In this document: positions 14,595-23,259 of the stretch, piece after piece
Position numbering within the stretch: the first letter of the stretch is position 1
Layout of the letters: each line of letters starts with the position of its first letter
Assembly: GCA_030538085.1 (NCBI GenBank)
Contig: JAUNUR010000024.1
Location: forward strand, 1-39,927
Origin: Pseudomonadota bacterium
GTDB lineage: Bacteria > Pseudomonadota > Gammaproteobacteria > Burkholderiales > Burkholderiaceae_C
Direction: 5' to 3'
Length of the DNA: 39,927 nucleotides
The notes under the pieces: generated by a model
Seen by the model: only the letters and a program-made list of their open reading frames with translations
Database searches by the model: none
Told to the model about the DNA's origin: nothing
Position numbers and translations under genes: made by a program

Positions 14595-16199
14595 ATGAAT
14601 GCACTGATCTCCGTTTCCGACAAGACCGGCGTGGCCGACTTCGCCGCCGCGCTGGTGGCGCTGGGCTTCAACCTGCTGTCGACTGGCGGCACCGCCAAGC
14701 TGCTGCAGGACGCCGGCCTGCCCGTGACCGAGGTGGCCGAGGTGACGCAGTTCCCCGAGATGCTGGATGGCCGCGTCAAGACGTTGCACCCCAAGGTGCA
14801 CGGCGGCCTGCTGGCGCGCCGCGATGTGCCGGCGCACATGCAGGCGCTGGCCGACCACGGCATTGGCACCATCGACTTGGCTGTGATCAACCTGTACCCG
14901 TTCGAGGCCACGGTGGCCAAGGCCGGTTGCACGCTGGCCGACGCCATCGAGAACATCGACATCGGCGGCCCGGCCATGGTGCGCAGCGCGGCCAAGAACT
15001 GGAAAGACGTGGCCGTGCTGACCGACGCCGATCAGTACGCGCCCGTGCTGGACGAGCTGAAGGCCAACCAGGGCAAGCTGTCGGACAAGACACGCTTCGG
15101 CCTGGCCGTGGCGGCGTTCAACCGCATCAGCAACTACGACGCGGCCATCAGCGATTACCTGTCTGCTATCGATTTCGATGCTTCTCGCGCAGGCGACGTA
15201 CCGGCTCGGGGCTTGTTTGCCGGGCAGAGCAATGGCCGCTTCGTCAAGCTGCAGGACTTGCGCTATGGCGAGAACCCGCACCAGCAAGCCGCCTTCTACC
15301 GCGACCTGTACCCGGCGCCCGGCTCGCTGGTCACCGCCGAGCAGCTGCAGGGCAAGGAGCTGAGCTACAACAACATCGCCGATGCCGACGCGGCGTGGGA
15401 ATGCGTGAAGCAGTGGGTGGAGCCGGCGTGCGTGATCGTCAAGCACGCCAACCCCTGCGGCGTGGCTGTGGGTGCCAACGCGCTGGAGGCTTACGGCAAG
15501 GCCTTCAAGACCGATCCCACCAGCGCCTTCGGCGGCATCATCGCCTTCAACGTGCCGGTGGATGGCGCGGCGGCCGAGGCCGTGAGCAAGCAGTTTGTCG
15601 AGGTGCTGATGGCGCCCGACTTCACGCCCGAGGCGCTGGCCGTGTTCAAGGCCAAGGCCAACGTGCGCGTGCTGCGCATCCCGCTGGACGGCGTGCAACG
15701 CGATGGCGCCACGCCGTTCGAGCGCGGCCAGAACGCCATGGACATCAAGCGCGTCGGCTCGGGCTTGCTGATCCAGACCGCCGACTTCCACGACCTGAAG
15801 GCGGCCGACCTGAAGGTGGTGACCCAGAAGCAGCCGACGCCCGAGCAGATCGCCGACCTGCTGTTTGCCTGGAAGGTGGCGCAGTTCGTCAAGAGCAACG
15901 CCATCGTGTTCTGCGGCGGCGGCATGACGCTGGGGGTGGGCGCGGGGCAGATGAGCCGGCTCGATTCAGCCCGCATCGCCAGCATCAAGGCCGAGCACGC
16001 GGGGTTGTCGCTGCAGGGCAGCGCGGTCGCCAGCGATGCCTTCTTCCCGTTCCGCGACGGGCTGGACGTGGTGATCGACCACGGCGCCAGCTGCATGATC
16101 CAGCCCGGCGGCTCGATGCGCGACCAGGAAGTGATCGACGCCGCCGACGAGCGCGGCGTGGCGATGGTGTTCTCGGGCGTGCGGCATTTCCGGCACTGA
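14595..16199 (+). CDS. purH: Bifunctional purine biosynthesis protein PurH
   Basis: The 534-aa enzyme carries out the last two steps of IMP synthesis: AICAR formyltransferase and IMP cyclohydrolase. The N-terminal MGS-like cyclohydrolase domain starts [15 protein letters not shown] and includes [10 protein letters not shown] and [15 protein letters not shown]. The transformylase domain holds [28 protein letters not shown] and [13 protein letters not shown]. The start at 14595 gives the usual N-terminus; upstream in-frame codons at 14553 and 14583 are possible. A stretch around residues 191-212 ([16 protein letters not shown]) looks like an insertion relative to what I recall of PurH. The TGA stop lies inside the end of a repeat element. 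Confidence 0.96.
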   Translation: MNALISVSDKTGVADFAAALVALGFNLLSTGGTAKLLQDAGLPVTEVAEVTQFPEMLDGRVKTLHPKVHGGLLARRDVPAHMQALADHGIGTIDLAVINLYPFEATVAKAGCTLADAIENIDIGGPAMVRSAAKNWKDVAVLTDADQYAPVLDELKANQGKLSDKTRFGLAVAAFNRISNYDAAISDYLSAIDFDASRAGDVPARGLFAGQSNGRFVKLQDLRYGENPHQQAAFYRDLYPAPGSLVTAEQLQGKELSYNNIADADAAWECVKQWVEPACVIVKHANPCGVAVGANALEAYGKAFKTDPTSAFGGIIAFNVPVDGAAAEAVSKQFVEVLMAPDFTPEALAVFKAKANVRVLRIPLDGVQRDGATPFERGQNAMDIKRVGSGLLIQTADFHDLKAADLKVVTQKQPTPEQIADLLFAWKVAQFVKSNAIVFCGGGMTLGVGAGQMSRLDSARIASIKAEHAGLSLQGSAVASDAFFPFRDGLDVVIDHGASCMIQPGGSMRDQEVIDAADERGVAMVFSGVRHFRH

Positions 16200-16292
16200 T
16201 TTCGACTCCAGATCAAAGCTGCAATATCTCGTCATTCCGGCGCAAGCTGGAATGACGGGTAGCTTGCCGCCTGGATCTGGAGTTGGAATCAG
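16196..16292. repeat. REP/BIME-like repeat, copy 2
   Basis: The 97-bp element has 19-bp ends CTGATTTCGACTCCAGATC (16196-16214) and GATCTGGAGTTGGAATCAG (16274-16292) that are reverse complements at 17 of 19 bases. The core is CGTCATTCCGGCGCAAGCTG. It shares its left third with the repeat at 9976-10089. The purH stop TGA (16197-16199) lies inside its left end. Confidence 0.8.
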
Positions 16293-16312
16293 AAAGGCCA
16301 GTACGCTGCAAT

Positions 16313-16340
16313 AAAAAAGCGCCCAAGGGGGCGCTTTCTT
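16313..16340. terminator. Bidirectional terminator between purH and peptidase gene
   Basis: AAAGCGCCC (16316-16324) pairs perfectly with GGGCGCTTT (16329-16337) around AAGG. On the minus strand it is followed by TTTATT after a T-rich stem base, and on the plus strand by CTTTCTT. It can serve both convergent genes, purH and the M23 peptidase. Confidence 0.85.
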
Positions 16341-16383
16341 TCTTGGTTGAGCAGCAGAAAAACCGCCGCCCGGTGCTTCGTGC

Positions 16384-17763
16384 TTACTCGAAGCTGCTTT
16401 GCGTGACCTCGCTGGCCGCGGCCAGTTGCGTCTTCATGTCGGCGGCCAGTTTGGCGAACGCGGCCTTGCCGCCGGGAGACACGGGCACGTGCTCGCGCTG
16501 CTCGGCCAGCACTTCGGCGGGGTTCTGCGGATCGCCATTGACGCGGAACTCCAGATGCAGGTGCGGGCCGGTGGAAACGCCCGTGGAGCCCACGGCGCCG
16601 ATGGTTTCGCCCTGCATCACGTTATCGCCCGTCTTCACGTCGATGCGCGACAGGTGGGCATACACCGTGGAGTCCTTCTTGTTGCGGTGCTGGATGTAGA
16701 TGACGTTGCCGTAACCGTTCTGCACGCCGGCGAAGGTAACGGCGCCATCGCCAATGGTGCGCACCGGCGTGCCGGTGGGCGCGGCGTAGTCAACGCCGTT
16801 GTGCTCGCGGCTGTAGCCGTACACCGGGTGGGTGCGCATGCCAAAGCCGCTGGTGATGCGCGATACCTCCAGGGGAGACAGCAGATAGGCCTTGCGCAGG
16901 CTCTGCCCGTCGAACGAGTAATAGCCGCCTTTCAGGGCGTCTTGTTCCTTGAACCAGATGGCCTGATGCGTCCGGCCACGGTTGACGAACTCGGCGCTCA
17001 GAATCTTGCCGGCGCGCACCGGCTCGCCATCGGCCTCCAGCGTTTCGTAGACCAGCGAGAAGCGGTCACCCCGATGCAGGCCACGGTGGAAATCGACGTC
17101 GGAGCCAAAGATTTCGGTCAACTGCTTCGTCACGCTGTCGGGCAGGCGGACCTCGTCGGTGGCGGCGTACAACGTGCCGCGGATCACGCCGCTGGCGATG
17201 CGCTGGCTGGCCATCAGTGGAGCGGTTTCAACGCGCACGCTGAAACCATCGTCGTCTTTTTCGACCACCAGGCGCTTGAAATTCTGGTCGTCGCCCTTTT
17301 CCAGCCAGTGGGTTTGCAGCTTGGTCAGCTCGTGCTGGTCGCTGGCTTCTGCCGTGACCAGGCGGCTGGCGCGGCCAAACAGCACCTGGCGCGTGGTTTC
17401 GTTTTGGCGCAGGAAAGCCGCCGCGGCCGGATCGGCCAGGCCCAGGCGCTTCAGCAGGGCTTCGGGGGTGTCGTTGGCGCGGGTCGACTCGCTGCGGTAC
17501 AGGGTGAACGAATGGGTATCCAGGCTGTCGCTCTGGGCGGTCAGGTTTTGCAGCTCGATCGTCTCGGACACCAGGCGCAGTGGCTCGGTGGGAACCACGG
17601 GCGCCAGGGATGCCACGGCAAAGGCGCCACCGCCGCTGCCCAGCATGAAGGCGGCCAGGGCGGCGGTGATGCGCTTGGGATGACGGTGAATGAGATCGGC
17701 GACGGCCAGACCGGATGAAATCAGGTGTTGCTTCACGCGACGGTGTTCCGTTAATCGTTGCAA
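16384..17763 (-). CDS. M23-family (LytM) cell-wall endopeptidase, membrane-anchored
   Basis: The 459-aa protein has a basic N-terminus and one membrane segment (about residues 32-55, AALAAFMLGSGGGAFAVASL). A periplasmic linker domain follows, then a LytM/M23 zinc peptidase domain. HNGVDYAAPTGTPV and GPHLHLEFRV hold the metal-binding and catalytic histidines, with YAHLS between them, so it should be an active peptidoglycan D,D-endopeptidase. It has no clear coiled coil, so it is closer to MepM-type enzymes than to EnvC. It is divergent from tyrS. The start at 17763 is the first ATG, ahead of a short hydrophilic leader. Confidence 0.92.
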   Translation of the reverse strand: MQRLTEHRRVKQHLISSGLAVADLIHRHPKRITAALAAFMLGSGGGAFAVASLAPVVPTEPLRLVSETIELQNLTAQSDSLDTHSFTLYRSESTRANDTPEALLKRLGLADPAAAAFLRQNETTRQVLFGRASRLVTAEASDQHELTKLQTHWLEKGDDQNFKRLVVEKDDDGFSVRVETAPLMASQRIASGVIRGTLYAATDEVRLPDSVTKQLTEIFGSDVDFHRGLHRGDRFSLVYETLEADGEPVRAGKILSAEFVNRGRTHQAIWFKEQDALKGGYYSFDGQSLRKAYLLSPLEVSRITSGFGMRTHPVYGYSREHNGVDYAAPTGTPVRTIGDGAVTFAGVQNGYGNVIYIQHRNKKDSTVYAHLSRIDVKTGDNVMQGETIGAVGSTGVSTGPHLHLEFRVNGDPQNPAEVLAEQREHVPVSPGGKAAFAKLAADMKTQLAAASEVTQSSFE

Positions 17764-17886
17764 TCAGATTAGTGCGGTGGCTAAGCCACCTGCCGAAGTG
17801 CTCTTGGAGCCAGAGCACGGCCTCTAGAATCAGGGCCTTAACGAGCCAGTATAACGTCGTAGGTGCCCTCCTACAACCGCAAATGC

Positions 17887-19131
17887 ATGAAGACTGACGC
17901 CAACATTACAAGTCATCCGATTTCCGACCGTGTCCAGGAAGCCATGGCCGTGTCGCTGCGCGGCTGCGAGGAGCTGCTACCGCAGGACGATTGGCTGAAA
18001 AAGCTGGCCCGTGCCGAGGCCACCGGCCAGCCGTTGCGCATCAAGCTGGGGCTAGACCCGACGGCGCCCGACATCCACATCGGTCACACCGTGGTGCTGA
18101 ACAAGATGCGCCAGTTGCAGGACCTGGGGCACCAGGTGATCTTCCTGATCGGCGACTTCACCACGTTGATCGGCGACCCGAGCGGGCGCAACACCACCCG
18201 CCCGCCGCTGACGGAGGAGCAGATTCGCGCCAACGCCGACACCTACAAGGCGCAGGCCTTCAAGGTGCTCGATCCGGCGAAAACCGAGCTGCGCTACAAC
18301 AGCGAGTGGAGCGATGCGCTGGGCACGCGCGGCCTGATCCAGCTGGCCGCCAAATACACCGTGGCGCGCATGATGGAGCGCAACGACTTTCACGAGCGCT
18401 TCCATGCCGGCAACTCGATCAGCATCCACGAATTCCTGTATCCGCTGATGCAGGGCTATGACTCGGTGGCGCTCAAGGCCGACATCGAACTGGGCGGCAC
18501 CGACCAGAAGTTCAACCTGCTGATGGGCCGTCACCTGCAGCAGGAATACGGGCAGGAGCCGCAGTGCATCCTGACCATGCCGCTGCTGGAGGGGCTGGAC
18601 GGCGTCGAGAAGATGTCGAAATCCAAGAACAACTACGTTGGCATCACCGAAGACGCCAACACCATGTTCGCCAAGGTGCTGTCGATCAGCGACGAGCTGA
18701 TGTGGCGCTGGTACACGCTGCTGTCGTTCAGGTCGATGGCCGAGATCGAGGCGCTGCAACGCGAGGTGGCCGCTGGCCGCAACCCGAAGGACGCCAAGGT
18801 GATGCTGGCCAAGGAGATCACCGCGCGCTTTCATTCGGCGGCGGCGGCCGACAGCGCCGAGCAGGACTTCATCCACCGCAGCAGGGGCGGCGTGCCCGAC
18901 GAAATTCCCGAAGTGTCCCTGGCCTTGGGCGAAAGCGGTGAGCTGGGCATCGGCCTGGTGCTCAAGCAGTCCGGCCTGGCCCCTTCGACCAGCGAGGCCA
19001 ACCGCCTGATCGACGGCGGCGGCGTGCGGGTTGATTCCAGCGTGATCAGCGACAAGGGCCTGAAGCTGAAAGCAGGCGTTTACGTCGTGCAGGTGGGCAA
19101 GCGCAAATTCGCGCGGATTGCGCTTGCCTGA
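17887..19131 (+). CDS. tyrS: Tyrosyl-tRNA synthetase
   Basis: The 414-aa class I synthetase charges tRNA-Tyr. It shows the HIGH box as [11 protein letters not shown], the KMSKS loop as [13 protein letters not shown], and a C-terminal S4-like RNA-binding domain ([19 protein letters not shown]). It resembles the TyrRZ type common in Betaproteobacteria. The start MKTDANIT at 17887 is preferred to a GTG at 17863. The stop is 2 bp before the next gene, so tyrS probably begins the transcript that continues into the ccm genes. Confidence 0.96.
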   Translation: MKTDANITSHPISDRVQEAMAVSLRGCEELLPQDDWLKKLARAEATGQPLRIKLGLDPTAPDIHIGHTVVLNKMRQLQDLGHQVIFLIGDFTTLIGDPSGRNTTRPPLTEEQIRANADTYKAQAFKVLDPAKTELRYNSEWSDALGTRGLIQLAAKYTVARMMERNDFHERFHAGNSISIHEFLYPLMQGYDSVALKADIELGGTDQKFNLLMGRHLQQEYGQEPQCILTMPLLEGLDGVEKMSKSKNNYVGITEDANTMFAKVLSISDELMWRWYTLLSFRSMAEIEALQREVAAGRNPKDAKVMLAKEITARFHSAAAADSAEQDFIHRSRGGVPDEIPEVSLALGESGELGIGLVLKQSGLAPSTSEANRLIDGGGVRVDSSVISDKGLKLKAGVYVVQVGKRKFARIALA

Positions 19132-19133
19132 CC

Positions 19134-19838
19134 GTGGCCGACGCTGCCGCAGCGCTCGCGGTCCAGGGGTTTGTCCTGCTGCCCACGGTGTGTTCGCGGG
19201 CGGAATGCGCGCGCATCGCCGCACAGACCGAACTGCTCGCCATGTCCAACGCTGGCCGGCGTGACCTGCTGGCCCAGTCCTGGTGCCGCGATTTGGCGCG
19301 TCAGCTGGGGCGGCGACTGGTGTCCGCGGGTGTACTGACGGATGGAGCGTGGGCGGTGCAATGCACTTATTTCGAGAAAACGCTCGCTACCAACTGGTTG
19401 GTGGCGGCGCACCAGGATTTGTCCGTGCCGTTGGCTGATCGTGCCTCGGCGCCGGGATGGCGGGGATGGGCCAGGAAGGAGGGCATGTGGTTCGCCCAGC
19501 CGCCGGTGCCCATGCTGGAGCGCCTGCTGGCCGCGCGCCTTCATCTCGACCCGTGCGGCGAGCACGATGGACCGTTGCGCGTTGTACCAGCTTCGCACCA
19601 ACGGGGCGTGGTATCGCCCGAAGAAGCCGTTCGCCGGCGTGGCGCGGACGTGGCTTGCATGGCTGACGTGGGCGATGTGCTGCTGATGCGTCCGCTGGCC
19701 TTGCATGCGTCCTCCCGCGCGTCGGGGGACAGCCGGCGGCGCGTACTTCACTTCTTGTGGGCGCCCCCGTCGCCGGGTGATGGGCTGGATTGGCCGGTGA
19801 ACGCCGTACCCTTGCCCCGTGCTGGAAAGGAAGCCTGA
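19134..19838 (+). CDS. Phytanoyl-CoA dioxygenase (PhyH)-like protein
   Basis: The 234-aa protein starts at a GTG 2 bp after tyrS. It has the non-heme Fe(II)/2-oxoglutarate dioxygenase pattern: AAHQDLSVPL supplies H93 and D95, LALHASSRAS supplies the distal H191, and RRRVLHF supplies a 2-oxoglutarate arginine. GPLRVVPASHQRG is typical of PhyH-like enzymes. The substrate is unknown. Its stop overlaps the ccmA start (TGATG), so it is translated with the ccm genes, though no role in cytochrome c maturation is known to me. Confidence 0.82.
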   Translation: MADAAAALAVQGFVLLPTVCSRAECARIAAQTELLAMSNAGRRDLLAQSWCRDLARQLGRRLVSAGVLTDGAWAVQCTYFEKTLATNWLVAAHQDLSVPLADRASAPGWRGWARKEGMWFAQPPVPMLERLLAARLHLDPCGEHDGPLRVVPASHQRGVVSPEEAVRRRGADVACMADVGDVLLMRPLALHASSRASGDSRRRVLHFLWAPPSPGDGLDWPVNAVPLPRAGKEA

Positions 19839-20476
19839 TGCGCGACGCTGCATCGCTCATCAAGCTTCAAGGCGCGGCGGGTGAGCGCGGCGGCGTGCTG
19901 CTGTGGGGGCCGCTGGATTTGAGTGTGGCGCCGGGCGACGTGGTGCACGTGCAAGGCCCCAACGGCTGCGGCAAGACCACGCTGCTGCGCACGCTGGCCG
20001 GGCTGCGCGAGCCAGCGGTGGCCACGGTGTCGCGGCTGTGCCCTGATCTGTGGTGGATCGGCCATGCCAGCGCGCTGGCCGAAGATCTGGACGCGCTGCT
20101 CAACCTGCGCCTGCTGCTGGATGTGGCTGGCGCGGCAGGGGTGCCCGGCGAGCGCATGGAGCGGCTGCTGAGCAGCCAGGGCGTGCCGCTGGGGCGCCCG
20201 GTGCGCTTGCTGTCGGCGGGGCAGCGGCGCAAGCTGGCGTTGAGTCCCCTGGCCCTGGCGCCGCGCCGGCTGTGGCTGCTGGATGAACCGTTCGATGCGC
20301 TGGACGCCGGCGCCTGCGGCGCGCTGGCCGATCTGGCGGCGCGCCACGTGGCCGGCGGCGGCGCCATCGTGCTGACCAGTCATCAGCCGTTGCCCACGGG
20401 GTTTCCTGAAAGCAAAAAATTGCCGTTGCGCGTGTCTGGTAAAGCTCACCAGCTATCGAAACAGGAGTTGGCATGA
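19838..20476 (+). CDS. ccmA: Heme export ATPase CcmA
   Basis: The 212-aa ABC ATPase powers release of holo-CcmE from the CcmABCD complex. Walker A is GPNGCGKTTLLRTLAG, the signature is LLSAGQRRKLALS, and Walker B is LWLLDEPFDALD. The start at 19838 has GGAAAGGAAG just upstream, which outweighs an in-frame codon at 19790. The tail after GAIVLTSHQPLP is short and not conserved. It overlaps ccmB by ATGA. Confidence 0.95.
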   Translation: MRDAASLIKLQGAAGERGGVLLWGPLDLSVAPGDVVHVQGPNGCGKTTLLRTLAGLREPAVATVSRLCPDLWWIGHASALAEDLDALLNLRLLLDVAGAAGVPGERMERLLSSQGVPLGRPVRLLSAGQRRKLALSPLALAPRRLWLLDEPFDALDAGACGALADLAARHVAGGGAIVLTSHQPLPTGFPESKKLPLRVSGKAHQLSKQELA

Positions 20477-21159
20477 CCGGACCGCTGCTGCGCGCCATCT
20501 TCCTGCGCGATGTGTCGCAGGCGCTGCGCCAGCCGGCTGATCTGGCCTGGCACGCGCTGTTCTTCGCCGTGGTGGCGGCGCTGTTTCCGCTGTCGCTCAA
20601 ACCTGACGCGGCCACGCTGCGGCTGCTGGCCCCGGGAGTGCTGTGGGTGGGGGCGCTGCTGGCGGTGCTGCTGGCGTCGGCGCGCATGTTCCAGGACGAG
20701 TTGCGCAGCGGCTGGATCGACCAGTGGCTGCTCACTTGCCGCGCCACCGGCACGCCGCTGGCGCTGCTGGTGGCGGCGCGCCTGGCCGCGCAGTGGGTGC
20801 TGGCGGCGCTGCCGGTGCTGGCGGTGGCGCCGCTGCTGGCGCTGCAGTTCGGGCTGGGTGCCTGGCCGCTGGCGGTGCTGATGGCGTCGCTGGCGCTGGG
20901 CACGGCGGTGCTGGTGCTGATCACCGGCGTGGCGGCGGCGCTGGCCGGCGGCCTGCAAGGCGCGGCGCTACTGGTGATGCTGATCGTGCTGCCGCTGGTG
21001 GCGCCAGTGGTCATCTTTGGCGCGCAGGCGGTGCATGCGGCCATGCGCGGGCTGTCGCCGGTGGCCGATCTGGCCCTGCTGGGCGCCATGCTGGCCGTGG
21101 CGTTGCTGGTGTGCCCCTTGCTGGCGGCGGTGGGGTTGAAAGCGGCGGTGGAGGCATGA
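20473..21159 (+). CDS. ccmB: Heme exporter membrane protein CcmB
   Basis: The 228-aa protein has six hydrophobic segments and the CcmB layout. It begins LLRAIFLRDVSQALRQPADLAW, followed by PGVLWVGALLAVLLASARMF and DELRSGWIDQWLL, the conserved cytoplasmic region. It forms the membrane part of the CcmAB transporter. It overlaps ccmA by ATGA. Normally ccmC would follow; here a nucleotidyltransferase gene comes first, 4 bp downstream. Confidence 0.95.
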   Translation: MTGPLLRAIFLRDVSQALRQPADLAWHALFFAVVAALFPLSLKPDAATLRLLAPGVLWVGALLAVLLASARMFQDELRSGWIDQWLLTCRATGTPLALLVAARLAAQWVLAALPVLAVAPLLALQFGLGAWPLAVLMASLALGTAVLVLITGVAAALAGGLQGAALLVMLIVLPLVAPVVIFGAQAVHAAMRGLSPVADLALLGAMLAVALLVCPLLAAVGLKAAVEA

Positions 21160-21163
21160 GCGC

Positions 21164-21742
21164 GTGCCGGGCTTGAGCGAAGCGGATTTTCTGGCGCTGG
21201 TGCGCCGCAACGCCGCCAACGCGGCCTTGCTCGAACGGCTGCCCGCGCTGGCCCTGCCCGATGCCTACCTGGCCGCGGGCTGCCTGTTTCAGGCGGTGTG
21301 GAACCAGCGCGGCGGTCGGGCGCCGGACTGGGGCGTGCGCGATTACGACGTGTTCTATTTCGATCCGGGCGATTTGTCAGCCGATGCCGAAGCGCGGATC
21401 GAGGCCCGTGTGCGGCAAATCACCGCCGACTTGGGCGTGACGGTGGAGGTCAAGAACCAGGCGCGCGTTCACACCTGGTACCGCGACTGGTTTGGCGCCG
21501 ACTACCCGCCGCTGCGCTGCACGCGCGAAGGCATCGAGCGTTTTCTGGTCGCCTGCACCTGTGTCGGCATCCGGCTGGGCGATGGCGCGCTGCATGCGCC
21601 CGGTGGCCTGGACGACTTGTGGCGCGGCGTGCTGCGCATCAACCCGCGCCACGCGATGCCAGCGCTTTTCAGCGCCAAGGCGCTGAGCTACCAGCGCCGC
21701 TGGCCGTGGCTGACGGTGGTCGAGCCAGCGGCCGTGGCTTGA
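21164..21742 (+). CDS. Nucleotidyltransferase-like protein inserted between ccmB and ccmC
   Basis: The 192-aa protein belongs to the COG3575-type (DUF925) nucleotidyltransferase-like family. It has LPDAYLAAGCLFQAVWNQR followed by GVRDYDVFYFD, the D-Y-D motif expected for metal binding. VHTWYRDWFG and the R.EGIERFLVACTCVGIR segment match the family. The start is GTG at 21164, 4 bp after ccmB. Its biochemical role is unknown. It lies within a canonical ccm operon with no long gaps, so it is probably co-expressed. Confidence 0.8.
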   Translation: MPGLSEADFLALVRRNAANAALLERLPALALPDAYLAAGCLFQAVWNQRGGRAPDWGVRDYDVFYFDPGDLSADAEARIEARVRQITADLGVTVEVKNQARVHTWYRDWFGADYPPLRCTREGIERFLVACTCVGIRLGDGALHAPGGLDDLWRGVLRINPRHAMPALFSAKALSYQRRWPWLTVVEPAAVA

Positions 21743-21804
21743 TTCGTGTCAAAAATCCGACCGGGATCAAGTCTCGTTTGTTCATCTGCCGCTAGAGTCG
21801 GCGC

Positions 21805-22593
21805 ATGGCTTCGCAGCCCACCTTGTTTCACTTCGCCGCCCCCAAGCGCCTGCACGTGCTGGCCGGGCGCTGGGTACAGCCCTGCCTGTGGCTGGCGGCC
21901 GCGATGGCGTTGCCGGGCCTGTGGCTGGCGCTGGTGGTCACGCCGGCCGACGCGGTGCAGGGCGAGGGCTACCGCATCCTGTACGTGCACGTACCGGCGG
22001 CGTGGATGTCGATGTGGATCTACGCCGTCATGGCGTTCTGGAGCTTCGTCGGCCTGGTCTGGCGCACGCGCGCCTCGCACCTGATGGCGCATGCGCTGGC
22101 GCCCACGGGCGCGGTGTTCGCGCTGCTGTCGCTGGTGACCGGCGCGCTGTGGGGCAAGCCCATGTGGGGCACCTGGTGGGTGTGGGATGCGCGCCTCACC
22201 ACCTCGCTCTTGCTGCTGTTCATCTACCTGGGTTATCTGGCGCTGCTGCGCGCGCACGAGGGCCGCGCCAGCGCCGACAGGCCCTGCGCCGTGCTGGGGC
22301 TGCTGGGGGCGTTGAACCTGCCGGTGATCTATTTCTCCGTCCACTGGTGGAACACGCTGCACCAGGGCGCCAGCATCACGCCGTCGGGCGCCAGCATGCC
22401 TGGCGCCACGCTGACGGGCCTGCTGCTGATGGCGGGCGCGGCCTGGATGTGGACTTTCGCCACGTCGTTCAGGCGCGTGCAACTGTTGATCGAGGAGCGC
22501 GAAGCGCACACCCGCTGGCTGCGCAGCTTGCGACGGGACACCGACGATGCGGTCGCCGATGGCGCGCCACCCGCAAGGCTTGGAGAGGTTTGA
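21805..22593 (+). CDS. ccmC: Heme handling protein CcmC
   Basis: The 262-aa membrane protein has six segments and the periplasmic tryptophan-rich motif WGTWWVWDARLTTS, which binds heme for transfer to CcmE. Conserved heme-ligand histidines appear in YVHVPAAWMSM and FSVHWWNTLHQG. The length is slightly above E. coli CcmC. The 62-bp gap before it is one of the larger ones in the operon. Confidence 0.96.
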   Translation: MASQPTLFHFAAPKRLHVLAGRWVQPCLWLAAAMALPGLWLALVVTPADAVQGEGYRILYVHVPAAWMSMWIYAVMAFWSFVGLVWRTRASHLMAHALAPTGAVFALLSLVTGALWGKPMWGTWWVWDARLTTSLLLLFIYLGYLALLRAHEGRASADRPCAVLGLLGALNLPVIYFSVHWWNTLHQGASITPSGASMPGATLTGLLLMAGAAWMWTFATSFRRVQLLIEEREAHTRWLRSLRRDTDDAVADGAPPARLGEV

Positions 22594-22597
22594 AGTC

Positions 22598-22795
22598 ATG
22601 AGTTTCCTGACCCCTTGGTGGAACGATCTGGGTGCCTTTGTGCAGATGGGCAAGCATGGCGCTTATGTTTGGCCCGCCTTCGGCGTGTGCGCGCTGGCAT
22701 TGGCGCTGGAATGGGCCGGCCTGCGCCGGCAGGCGCGCCGCTTGCGGGGCCAGGCGCCCGCCGTGCCGCCATTGGCCGCTGGAGAAGCCGAATGA
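22598..22795 (+). CDS. ccmD: CcmD
   Basis: The 65-aa small membrane protein has the CcmD pattern: FVQMGKHGAYVWPAFGVCAL with a single membrane segment and a basic cytoplasmic tail (RRQARRLRGQ). It stabilises the CcmABC complex and helps release holo-CcmE. The start at 22598 has GGAGAGG upstream, 4 bp after the ccmC stop. It overlaps ccmE by ATGA. Confidence 0.93.
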   Translation: MSFLTPWWNDLGAFVQMGKHGAYVWPAFGVCALALALEWAGLRRQARRLRGQAPAVPPLAAGEAE

Positions 22796-23259
22796 GCACC
22801 GCCTTGCATTCCCCGCCCGCGGGTACGCCCTGGACGCCGCGCCGCAAGCGGCTGCTGTTCATCAGTGCCGCCGTGCTGCTGGCCGGCATCGCGCTGGCGC
22901 TGGTGCTGCGCGCTTTCAACGACAACCTGGTGTTCTTCCTCACGCCCACGCAGGTGGCGCAGGGTCAGGCCAAGGGCAAGGACAGCGTGCGCATCGGCGG
23001 GATGGTGCAGGCCGGCTCCATCCAGCGTGGCGTGGGCGTGGGGCATGATCTGGAAGTGCGCTTCGTGCTGACCGACGTGGCGCACACCGTGCCCGTGGTG
23101 TATCGCGGTGTGCTGCCCGATCTGTTCGTCGAGGGCAAGGGCGCCGTGGCGCAGGGGCGCCTGGACGCACAGGGCCAGCTTGTCGCCAGCGAAGTGCTGG
23201 CCAAGCATGACGAGAACTACGTGGCGCCGGGGGTGGAGTTGCACCCTGCTGGCAAATGA
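22792..23259 (+). CDS. ccmE: Periplasmic heme chaperone CcmE
   Basis: The 155-aa protein has an N-terminal membrane anchor (LLFISAAVLLAGIALALVL) and an OB-fold periplasmic domain. The heme-binding motif is LAKHDENYVAP, whose histidine binds heme covalently. The last residues (GVELHPAGK) are short. It overlaps ccmD, and its stop overlaps the next ORF by one base. ccmF would be expected next but is displaced by an unrelated gene. Confidence 0.96.
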   Translation: MSTALHSPPAGTPWTPRRKRLLFISAAVLLAGIALALVLRAFNDNLVFFLTPTQVAQGQAKGKDSVRIGGMVQAGSIQRGVGVGHDLEVRFVLTDVAHTVPVVYRGVLPDLFVEGKGAVAQGRLDAQGQLVASEVLAKHDENYVAPGVELHPAGK

